NCBI GenBank assembly: GCA_023404805.1
Contig: JAEYAL010000155.1
Location: forward strand, 1 to 18,581
From: Actinomycetes bacterium
GTDB taxonomy: Bacteria > Actinomycetota > Thermoleophilia > Solirubrobacterales > Solirubrobacteraceae
Length of the DNA: 18,581 bases
Reading direction: 5' to 3'
Shown here: positions 6,465-14,117 of the stretch, piece by piece
How the letters are laid out: each line of letters opens with the position of its first letter
Position numbering within the stretch: position 1 is the first letter of the stretch
Notes under the pieces: model-generated
Seen by the model: only the letters and a program-made list of their open reading frames with translations
The model's database searches: none
Told to the model about the DNA's origin: nothing
Program-made: the position numbers and the translations under genes

Positions 6465-8491
6465 AACACCGCCTCGCTTCGTTCATCGCGCTGCTGTTCG
6501 CCAACGCGCTCGGGATCGCGCTCGCGGGCGCGATCCTGCCCAGGGTCGAGGTCGACTCCTGGCTCGCAGCGACCGCCGCCGCGCTGCTGGTCGCCATCCT
6601 CAACACGCTGATCTGGCCGCTGATCGTGCGGTTCGCGCTCCCGCTGACCGTCGTCACGCTCGGCTTCGGCGCGCTGATCCTCAACGGCGGCCTCATGCTC
6701 CTCGCTGCTGCGACGACCCCGGGCTTCGAGATCCACGGCCTCTCGGGCGCCGTCGGCACGATCCTGATCCTCACCGCGGTGACGACGATCACGAGCGCCA
6801 TCCTCTCGATCGACCAAGACGAGCGCCTGCGCCGCCACCGCGCGCGGATCGCGGCGCGCCGCACCGAGGTCGAGGCCGGCGGCGTCCCGCTCGACGTGCC
6901 CGGGATCCTGTTCTTGGAGATCGATGGCCTGGCCTATGACGTGCTGCGCCGCGCGATGCGCGACGGCAACGCGCCGGCGATGGCGTCGTGGGTCGCGAAA
7001 GGCTCACACCACCTCGTGCGCTGGGAGACCGACTGGTCGTCGCAGACCGGCGCCTGCCAGGCGGGCCTGCTGCACGGCAGCAACTTCGACATGCCCGCGT
7101 TCCGCTGGTGGGAGAAGGACCGCGGCCAGCCGATCGTGACCAACAAGCCCAAGGACGCCGCGCTGCTGGAGTCGCGGATCTCGGATGGCAAGGGACTGCT
7201 CCATGAGCAAGGCGCCAGCCGGGCCAACATCCTCTCCGGCGACGCGACGCACTCGCTGCTCACGATGAGCACCGTGCTCGACGTGCGCCGCGGCAAGCTC
7301 GGCGCCGACTACGCCTCGTACTTCTCCAGCCCGTACAACGTCGCGCGCACCTTCCTGCTGTCGCTCTGCGAGCTCTTCGGCGAGCGCTGGTCAGCCGGCC
7401 ACGCGCGCCGGGCGGGCGTGCAGCCGAGCATCCACCGCGGCTGGGAATACGCGGTCATGCGCGCGTGGGCGTGTGTGGTCCAGCTCGACCTGCAGATCAG
7501 CGCGGTGCTCGACGACATCGCCGCCGGGCGCCCCGCCGTCTACACGACGTTCCTGGCCTACGACGAGGTCGCGCACCACAGCGGTGTCGAGCGGCCTGAG
7601 ACCCTCGCGACGCTGCGCAAGCTCGACCGCGAGATCGCGCGGGTGGCCAAGGCCGCCGAGGATGCGCCGCGCCCGTACAAGGTCGTCGTGCTCGCCGACC
7701 ACGGCCAGTCGCAGGGCGCGACGTTCCTGCAGCGCTATGGCGTCACGCTCGAGCACGTGATCCTCGAAGCGTGCGGCGCGTCCGACACGCAGGCCGAGCT
7801 TGAGCCGATCTCGGACGAGGCCCCGTCGACGCTCGGGGCGGCGCTCACCGAGGCGTCGCACGGCAGCGGCCTCACGTCGCGCGCGGTGCGGAGCGCCACG
7901 AAGAACAAGACGGTCGACGGCGCCGTCGCCCTCCAGGACGGGGCGACGCCCGAGACGCGGACCGACCTGCCCGAGGTCAGCGTGATGGCGTCAGGCTGCC
8001 TGGGCATCGTGTCGTTCCCGCGGATCCCGGGCCGCGTGACGCTGGAGGAGATGGAGCGCCGCTGGCCCGACCTCCTCCCCGCGCTCGTCAAACACCCCGG
8101 CATCGGCTTCGTGCTTGTGCGCTCGGAGGCCGACGGCGCGGTCGTCCTCGGAGCGAACGGCCGGCACGTGCTCGCCACCGGCGAGATCGAAGGCGAGGAC
8201 CCGCTGCTGCCGTTCGGCCCGAACGCCGCCCAGCATGTCGCGCGCCACGACAGCTTCCCGCGCTGCCCCGACCTCGTCCTCAACAGCACCTACTGGCCGG
8301 AGACCGATGAGGTCGCGGCGTTCGAGGAGCTCGTCGGGTCGCACGGCGGCATGGGCGGCGAGCAGACCTTCCCGTTCGTCCTCGCGCCCGACGGCCTCGA
8401 GATGCCGGCGCACACCGTCGGCGCCGGGTCCGTGCACCAGGTCTTCCGGGGCTGGCTCGCGTCGCTCGGCCACCAGGCGTTCGCCAAATGA
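6461..8491 (+). CDS. Holin-4-like membrane domain fused to alkaline phosphatase superfamily domain
   Basis: 676-residue two-part protein. Residues 1-117 form four membrane helices (about 6-26, 34-56, 60-83, 95-116) resembling the phage holin family 4 (superfamily IV) domain. A basic linker (121-140) follows. Residues 145-676 form an alkaline-phosphatase or type I phosphodiesterase-like domain. Visible metal or catalytic motifs are LEIDG (D155), a nucleophile region SSQTGACQAGLLHG (T196 most likely), YDEVAHH (D368, H372), LADHGQSQG (D413, H414) and GSHGGMGGEQ (H628), the order expected of the superfamily. It probably hydrolyses a phosphate ester, perhaps of a lipid or glycan; the side of the membrane and the substrate are unknown. 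The start overlaps the previous stop by 4 nt (ATGA) and the end overlaps the next start likewise. Confidence 0.9.
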   Translation: MKHRLASFIALLFANALGIALAGAILPRVEVDSWLAATAAALLVAILNTLIWPLIVRFALPLTVVTLGFGALILNGGLMLLAAATTPGFEIHGLSGAVGTILILTAVTTITSAILSIDQDERLRRHRARIAARRTEVEAGGVPLDVPGILFLEIDGLAYDVLRRAMRDGNAPAMASWVAKGSHHLVRWETDWSSQTGACQAGLLHGSNFDMPAFRWWEKDRGQPIVTNKPKDAALLESRISDGKGLLHEQGASRANILSGDATHSLLTMSTVLDVRRGKLGADYASYFSSPYNVARTFLLSLCELFGERWSAGHARRAGVQPSIHRGWEYAVMRAWACVVQLDLQISAVLDDIAAGRPAVYTTFLAYDEVAHHSGVERPETLATLRKLDREIARVAKAAEDAPRPYKVVVLADHGQSQGATFLQRYGVTLEHVILEACGASDTQAELEPISDEAPSTLGAALTEASHGSGLTSRAVRSATKNKTVDGAVALQDGATPETRTDLPEVSVMASGCLGIVSFPRIPGRVTLEEMERRWPDLLPALVKHPGIGFVLVRSEADGAVVLGANGRHVLATGEIEGEDPLLPFGPNAAQHVARHDSFPRCPDLVLNSTYWPETDEVAAFEELVGSHGGMGGEQTFPFVLAPDGLEMPAHTVGAGSVHQVFRGWLASLGHQAFAK

Positions 8492-9258
8492 GCGCCACGG
8501 CCGTCACCTGGCTGGGGCATGCGACCGTCGCGATCGAGTCGGGCGGCGCGCGGTTGCTCACCGATCCGGTGCTCCGCAAAGTCATCGGGCACCTGTGGCG
8601 GTACGCGCCGACGCCGCCCATCCCGGACGGCCTCGACGGCATCCTGCTCTCGCATGCGCACCGCGACCACTTCGACATCGGCACGCTGAACCGGATCCCG
8701 AAGGACGTGCCGCTGATCGCGCCGGCCGGCATCGACAAGGCGGTCCACAAGCTGGGGCGGCCGGTGATCGAGATCGGGATCGGCGACGAGGTCCAGATCG
8801 CAGGCGCGACGATCCGGGCGTTCCCGGTCGACCACGACGACCGGCGCGCGCCGTGGTCCAAGCCTGGCGCCGCGGCCGGCTTCCTGGTCGGCGACGAGCA
8901 GAAGGTCTGGTTCCCGGGCGACACCGACCTGCATCCCGTGATGGACGACCACCACGGCGACGTCGCCGTGGCGCTCGTGCCGATCTGGGGTTGGGGCCCG
9001 TCGCTCGGCCCGGGGCACCTGGACCCGGAGCGCGCCGCCGAAGCCGTCGCGCGGATCAAGCCCGACCTCGCCGTCCCAATCCACTGGGGCACCTACCTCC
9101 CGGCCGGCCTGCAGGTGACGCACCGCCACCTGCTCACCGAGCCCGCCGCCGCGTTCGCGGGCGGCGTGGCGGCGCAGTCGCCGCAGACGCAGTACGTCGA
9201 GCTGATGGTCGGCGAGCGGATCGCGCTCGACCCACCCGCCGGCGGCGCGGGCCCCTAG
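8488..9258 (+). CDS. Metallo-beta-lactamase-fold hydrolase, UlaG/NAPE-PLD-like
   Basis: 256-residue MBL-fold metal-dependent hydrolase of the UlaG / N-acyl-phosphatidylethanolamine phospholipase D-like group. Ligands visible are H11 in WLGHAT, the HxHxDH motif SHAHRDHFD (H56, H58, D60, H61), FPGDTD (D145), GHLDP (H177) and the final PIHWGTY (H199). It starts with no signal peptide, so it is likely cytosolic. Group members cleave lactone or phosphodiester bonds; with a phosphatase-superfamily partner upstream, a lipid or phosphodiester substrate is a reasonable inference only. It is translationally coupled (ATGA, 8488-8491) to the fusion gene and closes the operon. Confidence 0.93.
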   Translation: MSATAVTWLGHATVAIESGGARLLTDPVLRKVIGHLWRYAPTPPIPDGLDGILLSHAHRDHFDIGTLNRIPKDVPLIAPAGIDKAVHKLGRPVIEIGIGDEVQIAGATIRAFPVDHDDRRAPWSKPGAAAGFLVGDEQKVWFPGDTDLHPVMDDHHGDVAVALVPIWGWGPSLGPGHLDPERAAEAVARIKPDLAVPIHWGTYLPAGLQVTHRHLLTEPAAAFAGGVAAQSPQTQYVELMVGERIALDPPAGGAGP

Positions 9259-9259
9259 A

Positions 9260-9282
9260 CGGCCGCGCGGGGACGTCGGCCG
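9260..9282. terminator. Short GC hairpin between convergent genes
   Basis: CGGCCG at 9260-9265 and 9277-9282 can pair around an 11-nt loop and fills the 25-bp gap between the two convergent stop codons. No T-tract is present. A shared bidirectional terminator is plausible but weak. Confidence 0.35.
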
Positions 9283-9283
9283 G

Positions 9284-10690
9284 TCAGGCGGTGGCGCCGG
9301 CGCCGGACGCCGCGTCCTGCAAGGCCTCGTAGGTCACGAGCTTCACGCGCGGGCGGCCCTGCGGCTCTCCGGCGGCGGTCTCCACCGCGTCGATCGCCTG
9401 CCAGCCGGCCCAGTCGACGACGCCCGGCACGCGCTCGCGGATGAGCGCGTCGATCGCGGCCGGATCGGGGTTCGCGGGCGCGTTGAGGTGTTCCGTGGTG
9501 AGGTCGTGCAGCAGCTCGTTGACGGTGTCCGTCGCGCACTTCTTGTTCGTGCCGATCACGCCCGACGGGCCGCGCTTGATCCAGCCGGCCGTGTACTCGC
9601 CGTGCAGGTGGGCGCCCGCGTCGTCGGTGACGCGGCCGGCCTCGTTGCGGATCAGGCCGGATCGCTCCTCGAACGGGATGCCCGGCAGCTCGATGCCCTT
9701 GTAGCCGACGGCGCGGAACACCAGGCCGGCCTCGAGCGTCTCCGTCTCGCCGGTGGCCTTGGCGCGCATCTGGCCGCCCTCGGCGACCAGCGCGTTCTTC
9801 TCGAGCACCACGCGCTCGACCCGGCCGTCGCCCTCGATCTGCTTCGGGCTCACGAAGAAGCGGAAGACGATGCGCTTCGGGGCGCCGGTGAGCGGGCGCG
9901 CCGCGTACGTGCGCAGGATCTCGACGTTCTTGCGGGCCGTCGCCTCGCCCGCCTGATCGAGCGCCGCCGCGCTGTGCGCGTCGAGCTCCAGGTCGGCCGG
10001 GTCGACGACGACGTCGACGCCTTCGAGCTCGCCGAGCTCGAGGATCTCCGGGTTTGTGAACGCCGACTGGGCAGGCCCGCGGCGGCCGCAGATCACGACC
10101 TCCTTGATGCCCGCGCCGGCGATCGCGTCGATCGCGTGGTCGGCGGTGTCGGTCTCGCTCAGCTCCTCGCGCGTGAGGAGCAGCATGCGGGCCACGTCGA
10201 TCGCGACGTTGCCGTTGCCGATCACCACGGCGCGCTCCGCGGAGAGGTCGAACTGCAGGCTCGAAGCGTCCGGATGGCCGTTGTACCAAGCGACGAATTC
10301 GGTCGCCGGGACCGACCCCGGGAGGTCCTCCCCGTCGATCCAGAGCCGCCGGTCGGTCGACGTGCCGAAGGTGTAGATCACCGCGTGGTAGTGGGCGAGC
10401 AGGTCGTCGCGGGTGATGTCCTTGCCGAGCTCCACGCCGCCGTAGAAGCGGAAGCGCGGGTCGGCAGCGGTCTTGTCGAACACGCGCGTGACCGACTTGA
10501 TCTTGGGGTGGTCCGGAGCGACGCCTGCGCGCACGAGGCCGTAGGGCGTGGGGAGCTTGTCGAAGAGATCCACCTCGGCGGCGAGGTCGGGGTGGTTCTT
10601 GTTTTTGAGCAGGTGGCCCGCGGCGTAGAAGCCGGACGGACCGGCTCCGACGATGGCGACGCGCAGCGGGCTGTCCGTGGTGCCGGGCAT
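9284..10690 (-). CDS. fprA: Ferredoxin/adrenodoxin-type NADP+ reductase
   Basis: 468-residue flavoprotein that passes electrons between NADPH and ferredoxin, of the adrenodoxin-reductase-like FprA type known from mycobacteria. The FAD-binding GAGPSGFYAAGHLL is at 15-28 and the signature PTPYGLVRAGVAPDHP at 48-62. The NADP-binding GNGNVAIDVAR is at 158-168, with RRGPAQSAFT (203-212) supplying arginines for the 2'-phosphate. The C-terminal FAD motif GWIKRGPSGVIGTNKK is at 369-384. No N-terminal ferredoxin domain is fused. The ATG at 10690 lacks an SD, but TACCGT stands 7 nt upstream. A partner may be the ferredoxin that feeds desaturase or P450-type enzymes; none is encoded nearby. Identification is firm. 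Confidence 0.95.
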   Translation of the reverse strand: MPGTTDSPLRVAIVGAGPSGFYAAGHLLKNKNHPDLAAEVDLFDKLPTPYGLVRAGVAPDHPKIKSVTRVFDKTAADPRFRFYGGVELGKDITRDDLLAHYHAVIYTFGTSTDRRLWIDGEDLPGSVPATEFVAWYNGHPDASSLQFDLSAERAVVIGNGNVAIDVARMLLLTREELSETDTADHAIDAIAGAGIKEVVICGRRGPAQSAFTNPEILELGELEGVDVVVDPADLELDAHSAAALDQAGEATARKNVEILRTYAARPLTGAPKRIVFRFFVSPKQIEGDGRVERVVLEKNALVAEGGQMRAKATGETETLEAGLVFRAVGYKGIELPGIPFEERSGLIRNEAGRVTDDAGAHLHGEYTAGWIKRGPSGVIGTNKKCATDTVNELLHDLTTEHLNAPANPDPAAIDALIRERVPGVVDWAGWQAIDAVETAAGEPQGRPRVKLVTYEALQDAASGAGATA

Positions 10691-10697
10691 GGCCTAC

Positions 10698-10703
10698 ACG
10701 GTA
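10698..10703 (-). promoter_or_regulatory. -10 box, leaderless start of fprA
   Basis: On the minus strand TACCGT is followed by 7 nt (GTAGGCC) and the fprA ATG. No SD is present. This fits leaderless transcription. Confidence 0.45.
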
Positions 10704-10763
10704 TTGCGCGCGGAGTCGCGGCGGCCCAGTCGCCGGGCCGCCGCGCGCAAGGTCACACAGGTG

Positions 10764-11003
10764 TCAGCCGCCGAGCGTCACCTTGACCGTGCCGGTGACG
10801 GCCTTCCCAGAGGTCGGGCGGAACGTGAACCGCACGGTCACCGCCGCCGTCGTCTTCGCCTTTCTCAGCGCGCGCTTGCCCGCCGCGCTGACGGTGAGCT
10901 TGGGGGTCAGCGTTCCGGCGCGCCTCGCGCTGGCCTTGCCGGTCGCGACGGTCCGGCCCCGGTACGTGGCCTTGAGCTCGAGCTGCGGCGCGAGACCTCG
11001 CCG
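10764..11003 (-). pseudogene. C-terminal remnant of a secreted beta-sandwich protein
   Basis: The minus-strand frame between stops encodes 79 residues with a protein-like composition: PQLELKATYRGRTVATGKAS, then LTPKLTVSAAGKRALRKAK, then TVRFTFRPTSGKAV, ending VKVTLGG. This resembles the C-terminal alternating-strand repeat of actinobacterial secreted proteins. There is no ATG, GTG or TTG before its middle. Immediately upstream, a different frame continues with AWWYLRDGEVS, which hints at a frameshift near 10990-11003. I therefore read it as a decayed fragment. A real but frameshifted gene or a chance open frame are the alternatives. Confidence 0.45.
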
Positions 11004-11050
11004 TCACGCAAGTACCACCATGCCTGCTCGCGGGGTCCTTCGAACGTCGA

Positions 11051-11090
11051 CCGTCCTTCAGGCGGGGCTATAGCCCCAGAGGAAGGACGG
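11051..11090. repeat. 40-bp nested palindrome
   Basis: CCGTCCTTC (11051-11059) pairs with GAAGGACGG (11082-11090), and at the centre GGGGCTA/TAGCCCC (11064-11077) is a perfect 14-bp palindrome. The two 4-nt stretches between do not pair and would form a symmetric internal loop. It lies 55 bp beyond the stop of the minus-strand FAD oxidase gene, so a terminator for it is possible. The perfect dyad with no loop also suits a protein-binding site or a small repetitive element. Confidence 0.65.
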
Positions 11091-11145
11091 TCGGCGCGCG
11101 AGGCGGCGGCTCCGCTGGCAGGTGGGCCGCCCCTGCGCCGCCGGC

Positions 11146-12498
11146 TCAGATCCCGATCCGGTGCGAGGCGTGGAACACGCCGTCGGGGTCGATCGCGCGG
11201 CGCACGGCGCGCAGGCGGTCGAGGTCGGCGGGGTCGAAGGCGCCGTCGGCGTCGTCGTGCAGCTCGGAGAAGTTCGGTGAGAACCGGCCGCCCGACCACG
11301 GGTGCAGCGCCTCGGTGAGCTGCGCGATGCGGGCATCGATCGCGGGCGCCGCCTCCGGCACCGGGCACATGCCGACGGCGAACAGGGCCACGCCACTGCG
11401 CCGGCGCACGGCGCCCCCGCCGAAGCGCTGGCGGCCCATCGCTCCGCCGAGCTGGCGCAGCTCGACCGACAACAGCGGCGTCACGACGTCGGGCTGGACC
11501 GCACCGAGCAGCGCGTCGACGGCGCCCTGGCCGAGCTCGGCGATGTCGAAGCCGTGGCCGCGCCCCGGGACCGGGCCGGGCGGGTCCATGTGCAGCACCA
11601 GCAGCTCAGGCGACGGGATCCGGCCCCAGGTGTCGATCATCGGCGTGCCCACGGAACGCCACGGCGCGATCGCGGCCGCGGACTCCTCATCGCCGGAGAG
11701 CACGGCGCCGTCGACCACGACGACGGGCGTGTCCTGCAGCGGCTCGGGGACACCCGGCATGGCGGGCGGCCGCAAGAACCGGAACGCCGTCGTCACCGCG
11801 TCGGGCGCGTCCTCGGCCCACGCCGCCCACGCGCGGAGCACCTCGCCGGCCTGGGCGGCGGGCCAGATCGTCATACCGGCGTAGACGTCGGCGACCGGCA
11901 GCAGCCCGATCTCCATCGCGGTAATCACGCCGAAGTTGCCTCCGCAACCGCCGCGGATCGCCCAGAACAGATCGGGGTGCTCGTAGGCGGTGGCGCGGAT
12001 CAGGTCGCCCGACGCCGTCACGAGCTCAACGGCGCTGACGTGGTCGCAGGCGTAGCCGTGCTGCCGCGAGAGCCAGCTCATGCCGCCGCCTGCCACGTAG
12101 CCGACGACGCCGACATCGTGCGACGAACCCGAGAGCGCGGCGAGGCCGTGCGGCGCAGTGGCGTCGGCGACCTCGCCCCACAGCGCGCCGGCGCCGACGC
12201 GCGCGGTCCGCCCCTCGGCGTCGACGCTGACCCCGCCGATCGCGGTGCGCAGCAGCAGCGCTCCGGAGAGGTCGCCGAGCGAGCCGGCGTGGTGGCCGGT
12301 CGTCTGCGGCGCGATGCGAAGGCCGCGCTGGGCGGCATAGGCGACGGCACCGCGCACCTCGTCGACGGTCGCGGCAGTGACCACCGCAGCTGGGCGTTGG
12401 TCGACGGCCAGGTTCCAGGCCTGGCGGGCCTCGTCATAGGCGGCGTCCCCTGGGAGGACGGCAGCGACAGGAGCGGGAACGAGCGTGGAGTCGGACAT
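11146..12498 (-). CDS. FAD-binding oxidoreductase, berberine bridge enzyme-like
   Basis: 450-residue flavin oxidase of the BBE/GOOX-like (FAD_binding_4 plus BBE C-terminal) family, which oxidises alcohols, sugars or alkaloid-like compounds; the substrate is unknown. The PP-loop segment RIAPQTTGHHAGSLGD (61-76) holds the histidine (H69 or H70) expected to bind FAD covalently. The second attachment site, normally Cys in a CxxVG context, reads SHDVG (S126-G130), so only single attachment is likely. GYVAGGGMSWLSRQHG and GGCGGNFGVIT are family-typical. The C-terminal block FSPNFSELHDD to DPDGVFHASHRI is the BBE motif. Start: ATG at 12498 is chosen because the fold begins there. An in-frame ATG at 12552, preceded by AATCTT 7 nt upstream, is an alternative. 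Confidence 0.88.
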   Translation of the reverse strand: MSDSTLVPAPVAAVLPGDAAYDEARQAWNLAVDQRPAAVVTAATVDEVRGAVAYAAQRGLRIAPQTTGHHAGSLGDLSGALLLRTAIGGVSVDAEGRTARVGAGALWGEVADATAPHGLAALSGSSHDVGVVGYVAGGGMSWLSRQHGYACDHVSAVELVTASGDLIRATAYEHPDLFWAIRGGCGGNFGVITAMEIGLLPVADVYAGMTIWPAAQAGEVLRAWAAWAEDAPDAVTTAFRFLRPPAMPGVPEPLQDTPVVVVDGAVLSGDEESAAAIAPWRSVGTPMIDTWGRIPSPELLVLHMDPPGPVPGRGHGFDIAELGQGAVDALLGAVQPDVVTPLLSVELRQLGGAMGRQRFGGGAVRRRSGVALFAVGMCPVPEAAPAIDARIAQLTEALHPWSGGRFSPNFSELHDDADGAFDPADLDRLRAVRRAIDPDGVFHASHRIGI

Positions 12499-12636
12499 GC
12501 CAGCACTGTCCCGCGCGCTCGCCCGCACGACATCGGGGTGCTCCCCAGACATCGCCCCCAAGATTCGTCCGCGGCGCCCTGCCCGACCTACGGGTGACAC
12601 CACTTCGGGGGTCTGCTGAAGGCGGTGAAGTGCTGA

Positions 12637-12664
12637 CGGTCGCGGCGCCGCCGCGGCGCGACCG
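12637..12664 (-). terminator. Hairpin directly after icd
   Basis: CGGTCGCG (12637-12644) and CGCGACCG (12657-12664) form a perfect 8-bp GC stem with a 12-nt loop, 2 nt beyond the isocitrate dehydrogenase stop on the minus strand. No U-tract follows, but the placement suggests a terminator. Confidence 0.5.
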
Positions 12665-12666
12665 CG

Positions 12667-13752
12667 TCAGGTGCCGGCCAGCACCTCGATCACCGCGTCG
12701 GCGAACTGGCTCGTGCCGACGGCCGTGGGGTCGTCCTTGGTGGGCTTGAGGTCGTAGGTGACCTTCTCGCCCTTGGCGATCACCGTGGCGATCGCGTTCT
12801 CCATGCGCGTGGCGGCATCGGTCTCGCCGAGGTGGCGGAGCATCAGCACGCCCGACAGCATCACGGCGGTCGGGTTGAGCTTGTTCTGGCCGGCGAGCGT
12901 CGGCGCAGAACCATGCGTGGCCTCGAAGACGGCGGCATGGGTGCCGATGTTCGCGCCGGGGGCGACGCCGAGGCCGCCGATCAGGCCCGCGCAGAGGTCG
13001 GAGAGCAGGTCGCCGTAGAGGTTCGGCAGGACGATCACGTCGTATTCGTCGGGCCAGCTGACGAGCTGGTTGCAGAGGTTGTCGACGATGATCTCGGCGA
13101 ACTCGATGTCGGGGTAGTCCTTCGCGACTTCGCGGGCGGTCGCCAGGAACACGCCGTCGGAGAACTTCATGATGTTCGCCTTGTGGCCCGCGTGGACTTT
13201 CTTGCGGCCGTTGGCCTGCGCGTACTCGAAGGCGGCGCGCACGATCCGCTCGGAGCAGAACTCCGAGATCGGCTTGATCGACACGCCGGAGTGCTCGCGG
13301 AGCTTGGCCCCGGTGACCTTCTCGACGAGCGCTGACAGCTCGTCGAACCCCTCGGTGTCCTTCTCGAACTCGATGCCGGCGTAGACGTCTTCGGTGTTCT
13401 CGCGGAAGATCACGACGTCGGTCTCCGGGAACCTCGTGCGCACGCCCTCGTAGGACTTGCACGGGCGGACGCAGGCGTAGAGGTCGAGCTCCTTGCGCAG
13501 CAGGACGTTGATCGAGCGGAACCCCGAGCCCGACGGCGTGGTGGTCGGGCCTTTGATGCCGACCTTGTTGTCGCGCAGGGACTGGAGCGTCGCGGGCGGG
13601 AACGGGTTGCCAGAGCGCTCGTACTCGTCGAGGCCCGCCTCGTGGACGTCCCAGTCGAACTCCACCCCGGTCGCCTCCAGGACCCGCCGGGTCGCCTCGG
13701 TCAGCTCCGGGCCGGAGCCGTCGCCGGGGATGAAGGTCACGCGATGCGCCAT
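12667..13752 (-). CDS. icd: Isocitrate dehydrogenase, NAD-type (isocitrate/isopropylmalate dehydrogenase family)
   Basis: 361-residue beta-decarboxylating dehydrogenase, most like short NAD-dependent isocitrate dehydrogenases (isocitrate to 2-oxoglutarate, TCA cycle). IPGDGSGPE is at 8-16. The substrate segment TTPSGSGFRSINVLLRKELDL (71-91) with R79 and R86, R96 in CVRP, and FRENTEDVYAGIE (116-128, R117 and Y124) match isocitrate rather than isopropylmalate enzymes. K191 (GHKAN), D224 (VDN), and D248 and D252 (NLYGDLLSDLCAG) complete the metal and catalytic site. EATHGSAP is at 277-284. The ATG at 13752 has an SD, GAGGA, at a 5-nt spacing and a sigma-70-like promoter further up. Homoisocitrate or tartrate dehydrogenase are less likely alternatives. 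Confidence 0.93.
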   Translation of the reverse strand: MAHRVTFIPGDGSGPELTEATRRVLEATGVEFDWDVHEAGLDEYERSGNPFPPATLQSLRDNKVGIKGPTTTPSGSGFRSINVLLRKELDLYACVRPCKSYEGVRTRFPETDVVIFRENTEDVYAGIEFEKDTEGFDELSALVEKVTGAKLREHSGVSIKPISEFCSERIVRAAFEYAQANGRKKVHAGHKANIMKFSDGVFLATAREVAKDYPDIEFAEIIVDNLCNQLVSWPDEYDVIVLPNLYGDLLSDLCAGLIGGLGVAPGANIGTHAAVFEATHGSAPTLAGQNKLNPTAVMLSGVLMLRHLGETDAATRMENAIATVIAKGEKVTYDLKPTKDDPTAVGTSQFADAVIEVLAGT

Positions 13753-13791
13753 GGGCGTCCTCGTTGGAGTCGAGCGGAGAAGACGCCTGCG

Positions 13792-13819
13792 ACTCTAACC
13801 GCGCACCCGGGCATTACAA
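13792..13819 (-). promoter_or_regulatory. Promoter of icd
   Basis: On the minus strand, TTGTAA (13819-13814) and TAGAGT (13797-13792) are separated by 16 bp, a good -35/-10 pair. About 35 nt of leader then follow, with the SD GAGGA at 13762-13758. Unlike several neighbours this gene has a normal leader. Confidence 0.6.
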
Positions 13820-13906
13820 GGCCGGTGTGTCCAACGTTCGTGCGACGGCGTTAGCCGAAGGTCGAGCGCGCCTCGGCCCACCCCGCCGTGCACATCTGCC
13901 AGCCCG

Positions 13907-14033
13907 CCGGGTCGCACATAACCACCGCAGTGGCGCATACCTGCAACCCAGACCCGGCGGCGAACGTCCATCTGCGAGCCCGCCGGGTCGCACATAACCA
14001 CCGCAGTGGCGCATACCTGCAACCCAGACCCGG
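13907..14033. repeat. Two copies of a 51-bp inverted-ended repeat (left array)
   Basis: Copy 1 is 13907-13957 and copy 2 is 13983-14033, identical to each other, with a 76-bp period. Each begins CCGGGTC and ends GACCCGG, a perfect 7-bp inverted repeat. Each contains GCACATAACCACCGCAG, then T, then GGCGCATACCTGCAAC. The middle CCAC-CGCA-GTGG can form a small stem. The 25-nt spacer 13958-13982 recurs in the right array with two changes, and a diverged version (13882-13906) precedes copy 1. These copies precede the nuclease-like gene at 14118. Confidence 0.9.
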
Positions 14034-14117
14034 GCCGGGGAGCTTCTCCACAGAGTCGCCTGAGAATTGGTGCAGTTGCGGGGTCCGCGTCCGGCGTTTG
14101 GCCGCAACGCTCTGGCC

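Noticed and set aside
6461..6811. Phage lysis holin or prophage remnant
   Set aside because: The holin-4-type domain is continuous with an enzyme domain, sits in a chromosomal-type operon, and no other phage gene is seen.
11051..11090. tRNA or riboswitch
   Set aside because: The palindrome lacks a cloverleaf or any riboswitch core that I can recognise; it is a simple nested dyad.
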